Assembly: GCA_030916835.1 (NCBI GenBank) | Contig: JAUPWA010000067.1 | Span: 1-5,690 of the forward strand | Origin: Patescibacteria group bacterium | Lineage (GTDB): Bacteria; Patescibacteriota; Minisyncoccia; Phycocordibacterales; SBAW01 | Reading direction: 5' to 3' | DNA length: 5,690 nucleotides | Shown here: one piece after another, positions 1 to 5,091 of the stretch | Numbering within the stretch: position 1 is the stretch's first letter | Layout of the letters: every line of letters begins with the position of its first letter | Position numbers and translations under genes: made by a program | The notes under the pieces: generated by a model | The model's input: only the letters and a program-made list of their open reading frames with translations | Database searches by the model: none | Told to the model about the DNA's origin: nothing

Positions 1-1
1 T

Positions 2-739
2 CTCATGAACCCAAACTTCTTTACTAATGGGTGGAGTTGGAGGTCTTTGCAGTGTAGCGCAGATCCAAATACCCGTCCTCGGCAAACTTCGGTTTCATCG
101 ATTTTTACTAATGTGTTTAATCCGACAGGGAATGTGAGTGTTTCTACAATCCCAACTCCTACTAACGGTGGTGGCGGCGTTACTCCGGTACGGGCGGGGA
201 TTATTGATAGAAGTGGGAATGTTCGTGAACTCACCTATAGCACTGACCGCTCTGACGCGACCCTGCAGGCGGGATACACAAACAGTCAAAGTTACGACGG
301 ATTTATACAGAGTGCCTGTGCGCAATATGGAAGCAATATTCCCGATTGTGAAAAAACAGTGAAAGCGGTGTGCGCTGTTGAATCAGGTTGTCAGCCTACC
401 AGAAACAGTAGTGCCGGGGCAGTTGGGCTCATGCAGACACTACCAACCACCGCAGCGGGTGTGGGCTTGGGATGTGATGTAAACAATGCCCAGTGCAGTA
501 TAAACACCGGTACAGCGTACCTTAATCAACAGTTTAAAAAATTTGGAAATGCAGCAAACTCCTTCGCAGCGTATAACGGTGGGCCTGCCGACCAGGTGGG
601 TAAGGCTATGGGTGCCAGCCAAGACTGTGTGGGGCTATACGCATGGCAGTGTAGTATCAATCCAGGGGGGTTGGTGCAGACACAGGGCTATGTGGCAGAC
701 GTGTGCCGGCTGCTGACCCTAAATGGGTCGAAATGCTAG
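2..739 (+). CDS. Lytic transglycosylase (SLT domain), C-terminal part, 5' end outside window
   Basis: Cleaves the glycan strands of peptidoglycan; proteins of this kind often serve secretion or pilus machines (VirB1-like). The frame is open to the window edge and no signal peptide precedes the first Met (position 5), so the gene probably begins upstream. Counting from that Met, residues 20-100 are a Ser/Thr/Gly/Asn-rich linker. The SLT-like domain covers about 100-240. It has the catalytic Glu in AVESGC (E126), GAVGLMQTLP (138-147) and AAYNGGP (188-194), the usual three SLT motifs. The 244 visible residues hold eleven cysteines, which suggests disulfides and a location outside the cytoplasm. 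The family call is firm. The role is inferred: in CPR genomes such domains can form the tail of a larger type IV secretion or pilus protein, but no such partner is visible here. Stop is TAG at 737-739, with no clear terminator after it. Confidence 0.85.
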   Translation, partial: LMNPNFFTNGWSWRSLQCSADPNTRPRQTSVSSIFTNVFNPTGNVSVSTIPTPTNGGGGVTPVRAGIIDRSGNVRELTYSTDRSDATLQAGYTNSQSYDGFIQSACAQYGSNIPDCEKTVKAVCAVESGCQPTRNSSAGAVGLMQTLPTTAAGVGLGCDVNNAQCSINTGTAYLNQQFKKFGNAANSFAAYNGGPADQVGKAMGASQDCVGLYAWQCSINPGGLVQTQGYVADVCRLLTLNGSKC

Positions 740-757
740 CTACGGGGAGTGTAAATG

Positions 758-786
758 TAGACTTTTTTATGCCAGTAGGGTATAGT
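758..786 (+). promoter_or_regulatory. Promoter of rpmG, predicted leaderless
   Basis: A -35-like TAGACT (758-763, 4/6 to TTGACA) and a -10 TATAGT (781-786, 5/6 to TATAAT) are separated by exactly 17 bp. The rpmG ATG starts 7 nt after the -10, so transcription would begin at or next to the start codon. There is no purine-rich ribosome binding site in the gap. Confidence 0.6.
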
Positions 787-793
787 GTGCCGC

Positions 794-952
794 ATGTCAC
801 AGGACCGATTAATTAAGCTGCAGTGCAACAAGTGCAAGCGTATAAACTATTGGAGCTCCAAGAATAAAAAGCTTGTGGAGCGTAAAATCGAGCTCAAAAA
901 GTTCTGCAAGTGGGACCGTGCCCAAACGGTGCACAAAGAGGCGCGAAAATAA
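794..952 (+). CDS. rpmG: 50S ribosomal protein L33
   Basis: A 52-residue basic protein of the large ribosomal subunit. The L33 pattern is clear: N-terminal MSQDRLIKLQCNKCKRINYW with a CxxC (C11, C14), the middle SSKNKKLVERKIELKKFC, and the C-terminal VHKEARK. Length matches the family (about 50-55). Zinc-type L33 has a second CxxC. Here it reads C38-K-W-D41, so the fourth ligand cysteine is Asp. Metal binding may be altered or lost, or Asp may act as a ligand. The start is set by the domain and by the promoter 7 nt upstream; there is no Shine-Dalgarno. tRNA-Trp follows 24 bp downstream, a gene pair conserved in many bacteria ahead of secE-nusG, though those two genes are absent here. Confidence 0.9.
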   Translation: MSQDRLIKLQCNKCKRINYWSSKNKKLVERKIELKKFCKWDRAQTVHKEARK

Positions 953-961
953 TTTTTTAGG

Positions 962-967
962 TATACT
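962..967 (+). promoter_or_regulatory. Possible -10 element for tRNA-Trp
   Basis: TATACT (5/6 to TATAAT) ends 9 nt before the mature tRNA 5' end, a fitting place for an independent tRNA promoter inside the short gap after rpmG. No good -35 is visible at 16-18 bp, so read-through from rpmG is also possible. Confidence 0.35.
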
Positions 968-976
968 AAAGCCTCT

Positions 977-1047
977 GGGCGCTTAGTTAAATGGTATAAC
1001 AACGGTCTCCAAAACCGTTATTGGGGGTTCGATTCCCTCAGCGCCCG
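977..1047 (+). tRNA. trnW: tRNA-Trp (CCA)
   Basis: A complete 71-nt cloverleaf. The acceptor stem GGGCGCT/AGCGCCC has 7 pairs. The D arm is GTTA/TAAC with GG in the loop. The anticodon stem ACGGT/ACCGT encloses loop CTCCAAA, giving anticodon CCA at 1009-1011. The T arm is GGGGG-TTCGATT-CCCTC with one G-U pair. Discriminator base is G73, as expected for Trp. The 3' CCA is not encoded. A36-A37-A38 marks it as a likely MiaA substrate, and miaA is in this window. Confidence 0.95.
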
Positions 1048-1056
1048 CTAGCAAGG

Positions 1057-1109
1057 CGGTCCCTGCCTGCCGGCAGGCAGGTCCAAAACCGTTGATCGAG
1101 GTTCGAATC
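1057..1109 (+). pseudogene. Broken tRNA-Trp-like copy interrupted by a 20-bp palindrome
   Basis: Ten bases after the real tRNA-Trp. CGGTC (1057-1061) and TCCAAAACCGTT (1082-1093) flank the palindrome. Joined, they equal the intact tRNA-Trp anticodon arm at 1003-1019 in 17 of 17 bases. A T-loop-like GGTTCGAATC follows (1100-1109), but the T stem no longer pairs and both acceptor strands and the D arm are missing. It cannot fold as a tRNA. Inferred to be a partial duplication of the neighbouring gene, interrupted between positions 32 and 33 of the anticodon loop. Confidence 0.7.
1062..1081. repeat. 20-bp GC-rich palindrome, copy A
   Basis: CCTGCCTGCCGGCAGGCAGG is its own reverse complement over all 20 bases (centre 1071/1072). 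It shares the core GCCGGCAGGC with two other copies in the window. A GGTCC direct repeat (1058-1062 and 1080-1084) can be read as a 5-bp target duplication, but the exact 20-bp excision restores the tRNA sequence better. Confidence 0.9.
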
Positions 1110-1116
1110 GTAAATA

Positions 1117-1150
1117 CATACAAATGCATTGCAATGCGTTAGAATACGCA
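1117..1150 (+). promoter_or_regulatory. Helicase promoter with symmetric repeat around the -10, predicted leaderless
   Basis: The -10-like TAGAAT (1140-1145, 5/6) ends 6 nt before the GTG start. The -35 is poor (CATACA, 1117-1122, 3/6, spacing 17). The -10 is framed exactly by an inverted repeat: TGCGT (1135-1139) and ACGCA (1146-1150). Just upstream are two overlapping perfect palindromes, AATGCATT (1123-1130) and GCATTGCAATGC (1126-1137). This layout would suit a repressor site covering the promoter; that role is inference. Confidence 0.45.
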
Positions 1151-1151
1151 C

Positions 1152-2561
1152 GTGACTCAAGACGACGCACTAACAATCCTCAAGACGGGTGCGAACGTCT
1201 TTTTAACCGGAGAGCCGGGGAGCGGTAAGTCGCATACGGTCAACGCCTATGTGGCGTATTTGGCGTCAAAAGGTATAGAGGCGTCAGTCACTGCCTCCAC
1301 AGGCATAGCAGCAACCCATATTGATGGCATGACCGTGCACTCTTGGTGCGGTATTGGGGTCAAAGATATGTTGACTGACTATGACCTCGACCTTATCACC
1401 CAAAAAGAAAAGGTGGTGCGCCGGGTGAAAAATGCGCATGTACTTATTATTGATGAGATCTCCATGCTCTCGGCCTCGACACTTGATATGGTCGACCAGG
1501 TGTGCCGCACTCTACGGGGTAGTGAGCGTGCTTTTGGAGGTCTGCAGGTTATTTTTGTAGGCGACTTTTTTCAGCTCCCTCCAGTGGTGAAGAATAAGCC
1601 CGTCATGCAGGATACTATGAGTATTGAGTATGATGAGCCGCGCTCGCCCTTTGCGTTTACTGCCTACTCCTGGAAGCGTGCGAACCCTTTGGTGTGTTAC
1701 CTGCATGAGCAACATCGCCAAGAGGACAAAGAGTTTTTAGCGTTTTTAGCAGCACTGCGCCGAGGCAGTCCACACAAGGAGCATCATGCGCTGCTACAAT
1801 CGCGCAACATTGAGCCAAAAAAAGGTGAGGAGCCGACCAAACTCTTCCCTCACAACGCGAACGTTGACGCACTCAACGAGCGCGAACTCGCGAAACTGCG
1901 GGGCACGTATCATGCCTACGAGATGACAGCGCGTGGCGCGCCAATGCTTATTGAAACACTGAAGCGCAACTGTCTTTCGCCTGAGCGTCTGCAACTAAAG
2001 GTGGGTGCAAAAGTACTTTTTACCAAGAATGACCCTGAGGGCGACTATGTAAACGGAACAATGGGTGAGGTGATGGACTTTGCGTCCAATAAGCAGCCTA
2101 TCGTGCGGATTAAGGGTGGTAGGCGCTTGCAGGTGGAGCCGGTTGAGTGGGCAATACTCGATGGAAATAAGAAGTTGGCAGAAATTACGCAACTACCACT
2201 GCGCCTCGCGTGGGCCATTACGGTACACAAAAGCCAAGGCATGTCGCTTGATAGTGCGCTCATGGATCTTTCGGAGGCGTTTGAGTACGGCCAGGGCTAT
2301 GTCGCACTCTCTCGTGTGCGCACGCTCTCGGGGCTCTACCTGCGAGGATTTAATACGCGAGCGCTCGAGGTGCATCCCGAGGTGCTAGAAAAGGATGAAG
2401 CTTTTCGCGAACAGTCAGAAGCTACTGAAGAGGTGTTTGCAAACATGTCGAAATCAGAGCTAATAGAGTTGCAAGAGGGGTTTATGCGAGCGTGTGGTGG
2501 CTCCGACACCCCTACACCGAAAGAAACTCCTTCGCGAGTTGCAAAGCGTCGTTGGGTATAG
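1152..2561 (+). CDS. PIF1/RecD-like superfamily 1B DNA helicase
   Basis: An ATP-driven 5'-3' DNA helicase of the PIF1 group, 469 residues. Motifs run in the canonical order: Walker A GEPGSGKS (20-27), motif Ia ASTGIAA (48-54), Walker B LIIDEISML (98-106) with D101-E102, motif III FVGDFFQLPPV (135-145), EQHRQ (186-190), motif V ITVHKSQG (356-363) and motif VI YVALSRVR (383-390) with its arginine finger. The insert between 190 and 350 is short, as in minimal bacterial PIF1 proteins. The last 50 residues carry no recognised domain and end in a basic tail. The start is GTG at 1152, 26 residues or less before the P-loop, with no Shine-Dalgarno. The 3' end overlaps miaA on the other strand by 50 bp. 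PIF1 helicases act in replication and recombination and in unwinding G4 or other structured DNA; the exact job here is unknown. Confidence 0.92.
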   Translation: MTQDDALTILKTGANVFLTGEPGSGKSHTVNAYVAYLASKGIEASVTASTGIAATHIDGMTVHSWCGIGVKDMLTDYDLDLITQKEKVVRRVKNAHVLIIDEISMLSASTLDMVDQVCRTLRGSERAFGGLQVIFVGDFFQLPPVVKNKPVMQDTMSIEYDEPRSPFAFTAYSWKRANPLVCYLHEQHRQEDKEFLAFLAALRRGSPHKEHHALLQSRNIEPKKGEEPTKLFPHNANVDALNERELAKLRGTYHAYEMTARGAPMLIETLKRNCLSPERLQLKVGAKVLFTKNDPEGDYVNGTMGEVMDFASNKQPIVRIKGGRRLQVEPVEWAILDGNKKLAEITQLPLRLAWAITVHKSQGMSLDSALMDLSEAFEYGQGYVALSRVRTLSGLYLRGFNTRALEVHPEVLEKDEAFREQSEATEEVFANMSKSELIELQEGFMRACGGSDTPTPKETPSRVAKRRWV

Positions 2562-3435
2562 CAACCCATACAATATCTTTATTGCGCTTAAACCAGGTGA
2601 GCTGGCGCTTAGCGTAGTGCGCAATGGCGCGTTCGAGCTCTACCTCAAACTCTTTGCGGGTAATTTTTACGCTTGCTCTAGGATCAAGCAGGTCAGCAAG
2701 GAAGCGATACTCAAGCCCCAACTCGCGCATGCGCTTGTATGAAAGACCTTGCTCATGCAACTTTTTTGCTTCTGCTATCATCCCAATTTTTAAGCGAGTT
2801 AATAGGCGAGTGTGTATATTCTCACGCAGCTTGTCTTCAGGTAATTTGATGCCAAGCCACAGCACATCATAGGGACCATCGGCGGCGAGTTGGGGACCAC
2901 CTTTGGGCGAAGCGCCAAGAGCCTTCGCAATTTCTATAGCACGTACCAAACGTCGCTTGTTTTTTGCATCAATGGTTGCAGCACGATCAGGGTCAATTTT
3001 TTGGAGTATCTCGAATAGTTGTTCAGCAGATTTCTTTTCGAGCTCAGTGCGTAGTTTTTCGTTCGGTGGCACATTAGGGAACACCATGCGCCCCAAAAGC
3101 GAGTCGACATACATACCGGTGCCGCCCACGATAATCGGCACGCCAATCCCCCGCATTACTTTTTGAGCATGCTTAGTGAAATCATCGACGGTGAATTGTT
3201 TTTTTGGTGAGAGAACATCAAGCAGGTGGTGGGGGATGCTGGCCATCTCCTTTTTAGTCACCTTACCGGTGCCAATATTGAGGCCGCGGTAGACCTGGCG
3301 GGAGTCAGCCGAAATGATCTCGGGTTTGTATCCGAGTTTTTTCAATTCCTTTGCAAGAGTAATACTCAACGACGTCTTACCCGACGCAGTGGGCCCTACT
3401 AGAGCTATAACTTTTGGCTTTGCCAGCTGTGTCAT
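2512..3435 (-). CDS. miaA: tRNA dimethylallyltransferase MiaA
   Basis: Transfers a dimethylallyl group to N6 of A37 in tRNAs reading UNN codons, which stabilises A-U pairing at the first codon base. At 307 residues it has the usual length. Motifs: P-loop GPTASGKTSL (14-23), SADSRQVYRGL (42-52) whose Asp acts in catalysis, NIGTGK (53-58), HHLLD (69-73), IIVGGTGMY (101-109) and KNKRRLVRAIE (158-168). The C-terminal TWFKRNKDIVW (280-290) matches the RQLTWFR-type tail. The ATG at 3433-3435 places the P-loop 13 residues in, as is normal. No Shine-Dalgarno is visible. Its 3' end converges on and overlaps the helicase gene. Both intact tRNAs in the window (Trp CCA, Leu CAA) have A36-A37-A38 and should be substrates. 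Confidence 0.96.
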   Translation of the reverse strand: MTQLAKPKVIALVGPTASGKTSLSITLAKELKKLGYKPEIISADSRQVYRGLNIGTGKVTKKEMASIPHHLLDVLSPKKQFTVDDFTKHAQKVMRGIGVPIIVGGTGMYVDSLLGRMVFPNVPPNEKLRTELEKKSAEQLFEILQKIDPDRAATIDAKNKRRLVRAIEIAKALGASPKGGPQLAADGPYDVLWLGIKLPEDKLRENIHTRLLTRLKIGMIAEAKKLHEQGLSYKRMRELGLEYRFLADLLDPRASVKITRKEFEVELERAIAHYAKRQLTWFKRNKDIVWVAIPNDALQLAKEFLSV

Positions 3436-3459
3436 ATACGAAAACTACAACAAATTATT

Positions 3460-3491
3460 AAAAAAGAATACGGCAGCCCGAAGACTGCCGT
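3460..3491 (-). terminator. Rho-independent terminator of the pyrE-like gene, UUCG loop
   Basis: Read on the minus strand: ACGGCAGUC, loop UUCG, GGCUGCCGU form a 9-bp stem with one G-U pair, closed by C-G over a UUCG tetraloop. The run ATTCTTTTTT follows directly. It lies 30 nt past the pyrE-like stop codon and 25 nt before miaA, so it separates the two minus-strand genes. On the plus strand no T-run follows. Confidence 0.85.
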
Positions 3492-3520
3492 TGTCCATAA
3501 GTATCCCTCCCTGTTATCAC

Positions 3521-4246
3521 TTATCGTAGATGAAGAACCTGTCTTTCCTGCGTCACTCCTTCCAAATAGCGCAGGTGTGCTGCGTACGCCTCCTCTGTGA
3601 CGATTTCTGGGTAGTGCTGGCGACCTATTTCCGCTAATTTGGTGAGAGAGAGTAGGGCCGTTAGGCCGACGTCATGATGCTTCAGCAACGAGATGCCGCC
3701 CTCTTCTCTGTCTAAACAGACTGCGCAATCATTTACGAGCACTCCAACCTCTCGCAGGGATCGTATGACGGGGAGTTTGCTCCCACCTGCCGAGATAACA
3801 TCGTCAAGAACCAATACTCGAGCCTTTGAGCCCAGTCTGCCTATTACTGCTTCGTCTAAAACTATGTCCTCTCCTTTTTTCTCGAAATGAACGAGAGGGG
3901 TATTTTTACCAGCCAAAGTAAGTCGTCTTTGCAGTGCACGAGCAATAGCATGTCCAGCGTCGGGGACAGGAGCTATAACATCATAAGCAACCCCTAGACG
4001 CATTAGTGTGTCATACAGCATACTGCCAATAAGGTCGAAGCCTTGCATAGAAAGAGGGCCCGGTTTTCTACGGTGTTCCTCATCTCGAAGATTTACGTAA
4101 AGGGGAGAAAGCAAGTCCGATTCACCCACTCTATTTGCTCGGGTAATAAACCCATTTTTGGCGTCTGCCTGCACTGCACCGCTCTTATAAAGGAGGCGTG
4201 CCAGTTGTAGTTGTTGATCGGAGAAACCCTCGACCGGATGATTCAT
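3521..4246 (-). CDS. pyrE: Orotate phosphoribosyltransferase-like protein
   Basis: A type I phosphoribosyltransferase, 241 residues. The PRPP-binding loop is VLVLDDVISAGGS (144-156) with the paired acidic D148-D149. SPLYVNLR (47-54) and CLDREEGG (177-184) resemble orotate phosphoribosyltransferase, which joins orotate and PRPP to make OMP in UMP synthesis. IAPVPDAGHAIA (91-102) fits the pyrophosphate-binding loop. Odd points: the mobile catalytic loop KDHGEGG of classical PyrE is not present (FEKKGED at 121-127 stands in its place), and the protein is about 30 residues longer than E. coli PyrE. The fold is certain; orotate specificity is likely but not proven, and no other pyr gene is visible. 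The ATG at 4244-4246 has an AAGGAG 8 nt upstream, the only strong Shine-Dalgarno in this window. Confidence 0.75.
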   Translation of the reverse strand: MNHPVEGFSDQQLQLARLLYKSGAVQADAKNGFITRANRVGESDLLSPLYVNLRDEEHRRKPGPLSMQGFDLIGSMLYDTLMRLGVAYDVIAPVPDAGHAIARALQRRLTLAGKNTPLVHFEKKGEDIVLDEAVIGRLGSKARVLVLDDVISAGGSKLPVIRSLREVGVLVNDCAVCLDREEGGISLLKHHDVGLTALLSLTKLAEIGRQHYPEIVTEEAYAAHLRYLEGVTQERQVLHLR

Positions 4247-4260
4247 AGGAGATACTCCTT
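4247..4260 (-). promoter_or_regulatory. Ribosome binding site of pyrE-like gene within a small hairpin
   Basis: On the minus strand the leader ends AAGGAG-TAT-CTCCT just before ATG. AGGAG (4255-4259) and CTCCT (4247-4251) are perfectly complementary across a 3-nt loop, so the Shine-Dalgarno could pair with the bases between it and the start codon. The presence of AAGGAG fixes the start. Whether the hairpin controls translation is inference; five pairs are weak. Confidence 0.55.
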
Positions 4261-4637
4261 CTCCGTTGGTTTGTGGCTAATGTTTGTAGTGCCTCTGTCC
4301 GCAGGATAGCAAGTTTGGGGCAAAAGGGAAGATGGATTTCAGGTTTGATAAAAATAAACCCAGGCGTACACTGGTGGTGGAGGTTTACTATGGTTTGCAC
4401 ATGCTGCCGCTCGCGCCGTGATTTCTTTTCACGAAATAGTCTGACTCAGCTCGGTCATTGGGTTTGTGTTGCACCTAGAACTCAGTTGCTCGCAAGCACT
4501 TCAATTTCGCAAATATTTCCTTGGTCACAGCAGCTAAATAGATGCCCGATTTTAGGGGATTGGCAGTTGGCTGAAGCTGGCAAAATTTGCCCAGTGATTC
4601 TGGAAATACTCGGCCTTAAGTCGTCTGTATCCACCAA
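4261..4637. other. Stretch without an assignable gene; weak open frame 4273-4653 (+)
   Basis: About 380 bp between the pyrE-like leader and the hairpin at 4638. A GTG-started plus-strand frame (4273-4653, 126 codons) is open, and its TGA lies in the loop of that hairpin. Its product is unusual: 7 Trp, 7 Cys, only 4 acidic residues, no motif I recognise, no Shine-Dalgarno and no convincing promoter. I therefore do not call it a gene. No tmRNA, RNase P or SRP RNA signature was seen on either strand. Local symmetries are GGCAAA-A-TTTGCC (4579-4591) and CGTGA/TCACG around 4420-4436. It may hold an unrecognised small RNA or an orphan frame. Confidence 0.4.
4303..4310 (-). promoter_or_regulatory. 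Possible extended -10 promoter of pyrE-like gene
   Basis: On the minus strand TGC-TATCCT (4310-4303) forms an extended -10 with 4/6 in the hexamer. A start about 7 nt on would give a leader of roughly 50 nt carrying the AAGGAG. The -35 candidate, TTCCCT 16 bp upstream, is poor. Confidence 0.3.
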
Positions 4638-4676
4638 GAGACCCGCATCATGAAGATGCGGGTCTCGTTTCGTTTG
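4638..4676 (+). terminator. Strong hairpin with partial T-run, probable plus-strand terminator
   Basis: GAGACCCGCATC (4638-4649) and GATGCGGGTCTC (4655-4666) form a perfect 12-bp stem with loop ATGAA, followed on the plus strand by GTTTCGTTTG. On the minus strand no T-run follows. By shape it terminates plus-strand transcription, yet no solid plus-strand gene lies upstream. It may also stop or protect the minus-strand tRNA-Leu transcript, whose 3' relic ends 11 nt away. Confidence 0.55.
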
Positions 4677-4751
4677 TGCCGGGAGAGGGACTTGAACCCT
4701 CAAGCCTTGCGGCGTGCGACCTGCCCGCCGGCAGGCGGGTTTTGAGTCGAA
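4677..4751 (-). pseudogene. tRNA-Leu-like 3' part interrupted by a 20-bp palindrome
   Basis: Read on the minus strand: anticodon-arm bases TTCGA plus loop CTCAAAA (4751-4740), then the palindrome (4739-4720). Next come TCGCA, a long variable arm GCC-GCAA-GGC, the T arm GAGGG-TTCAAGT-CCCTC, and acceptor strand TCCCGGC with discriminator A at 4677. The D arm and 5' acceptor strand are absent. Removing exactly the palindrome joins CGACTCAAAA to TCGC, identical over 14 bases to the intact tRNA-Leu next door. The variable and T arms differ from that gene, so it is a diverged copy or comes from another Leu isoacceptor. Both share the 3' flank CCGGCACAAA (plus-strand TTTGTGCCGG at 4673-4682 and 4755-4764). 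Confidence 0.75.
4720..4739. repeat. 20-bp GC-rich palindrome, copy B (imperfect)
   Basis: CCTGCCCGCCGGCAGGCGGG. It differs from copy C at one base and from copy A at two, and is symmetric except for two base pairs. It is flanked on one side by the anticodon loop and on the other by the 3' anticodon-stem strand of a tRNA-Leu relic. Confidence 0.85.
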
Positions 4752-4758
4752 CAATTTG

Positions 4759-4839
4759 TGCCGGAGGAGAGACTCGAACTCTCACCCCTCGCGGGACGCG
4801 ATTTTGAGTCGCGCGCGGCTACCATTACGCCACTCCGGC
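4759..4839 (-). tRNA. tRNA-Leu (CAA)
   Basis: An 81-nt class II tRNA. The acceptor stem is GCCGGAG/CTCCGGC with discriminator A73. The D loop has GG. The anticodon stem CGCGA/TCGCG encloses CTCAAAA, giving anticodon CAA (4806-4804). A long variable arm CCC-GCGA-GGG is followed by T arm GAGAG-TTCGAGT-CTCTC. Its 3' CCA is not encoded. A36-A37-A38 makes it a likely MiaA substrate. Its first 15 bases are also the end of the GIY-YIG reading frame, so transcripts must be processed in one of two ways or the two genes compete. Confidence 0.93.
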
Positions 4840-5085
4840 ATTCTTTATCGCCTCTATGGTATTCAAGAACTCTCGGCCAGAACCACTTTTCAGAAACTTT
4901 TCTCTTTCTCGAGCCTGAACCCTGGTATCGTATGTCTCTGTGTACTGTAATTCTACAGGTAAAAATCTACTCGTGGTTTTGCTCTGGCCTTGTTGATGTT
5001 CTCGGAGTCTTCTAGAAAGATTGTTGGTTATTCCAACATATCTAAATTTTCTGGAAGAGCTCCTCAACACATATACGATATACAT
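4825..5085 (-). CDS. Small GIY-YIG domain protein (putative nuclease)
   Basis: An 86-residue single-domain protein of the GIY-YIG superfamily (YhbQ/UvrC-N type), which cut DNA with a tyrosine-assisted, metal-dependent mechanism. Visible parts: YIVYVL (2-7) for GIY, RYVGITN (15-21) for YIG, SRRLREH (24-30) with the conserved Arg, and AREREKFLKSG (58-68, about) with a candidate catalytic Glu. A GTG at 5100 would add five residues, but it abuts the palindrome. ATG at 5083-5085 gives the usual N-terminus MYIVYVL. No Shine-Dalgarno. The last codons (AGVA, stop) are read from the acceptor and D-arm bases of the intact tRNA-Leu, a 15-bp same-strand overlap. A tRNA-Leu 5' relic with a palindrome lies immediately upstream. 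Specific substrate unknown; function in DNA repair or as a mobile homing-type nuclease are both possible. Confidence 0.85.
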   Translation of the reverse strand: MYIVYVLRSSSRKFRYVGITNNLSRRLREHQQGQSKTTSRFLPVELQYTETYDTRVQAREREKFLKSGSGREFLNTIEAIKNAGVA

Positions 5086-5091
5086 GTTTTT

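Noticed and set aside
1062..1081. Palindrome as an ordinary transcription terminator after tRNA-Trp
   Set aside because: No T-run follows on either strand, and its flanks rejoin exactly to tRNA sequence.
2494..2742. 82-codon plus-strand frame after the helicase
   Set aside because: Overlaps the strongly supported miaA coding region on the opposite strand and starts inside the helicase gene.
4261..4676. tmRNA, RNase P RNA or SRP RNA
   Set aside because: I looked on both strands for their hallmark segments, such as TTCGACA or GGAAAGTCC, and found none.
4482..4754. 90-codon minus-strand frame
   Set aside because: Its first third translates the tRNA-Leu relic and palindrome; no protein family features.
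4714..5015. Plus-strand frames reading through the tRNA-Leu and GIY-YIG region
   Set aside because: They translate the complement of tRNA-Leu (the peptide pattern EERLELSPLAGRDFE is typical of that artefact) and the antisense of GIY-YIG.
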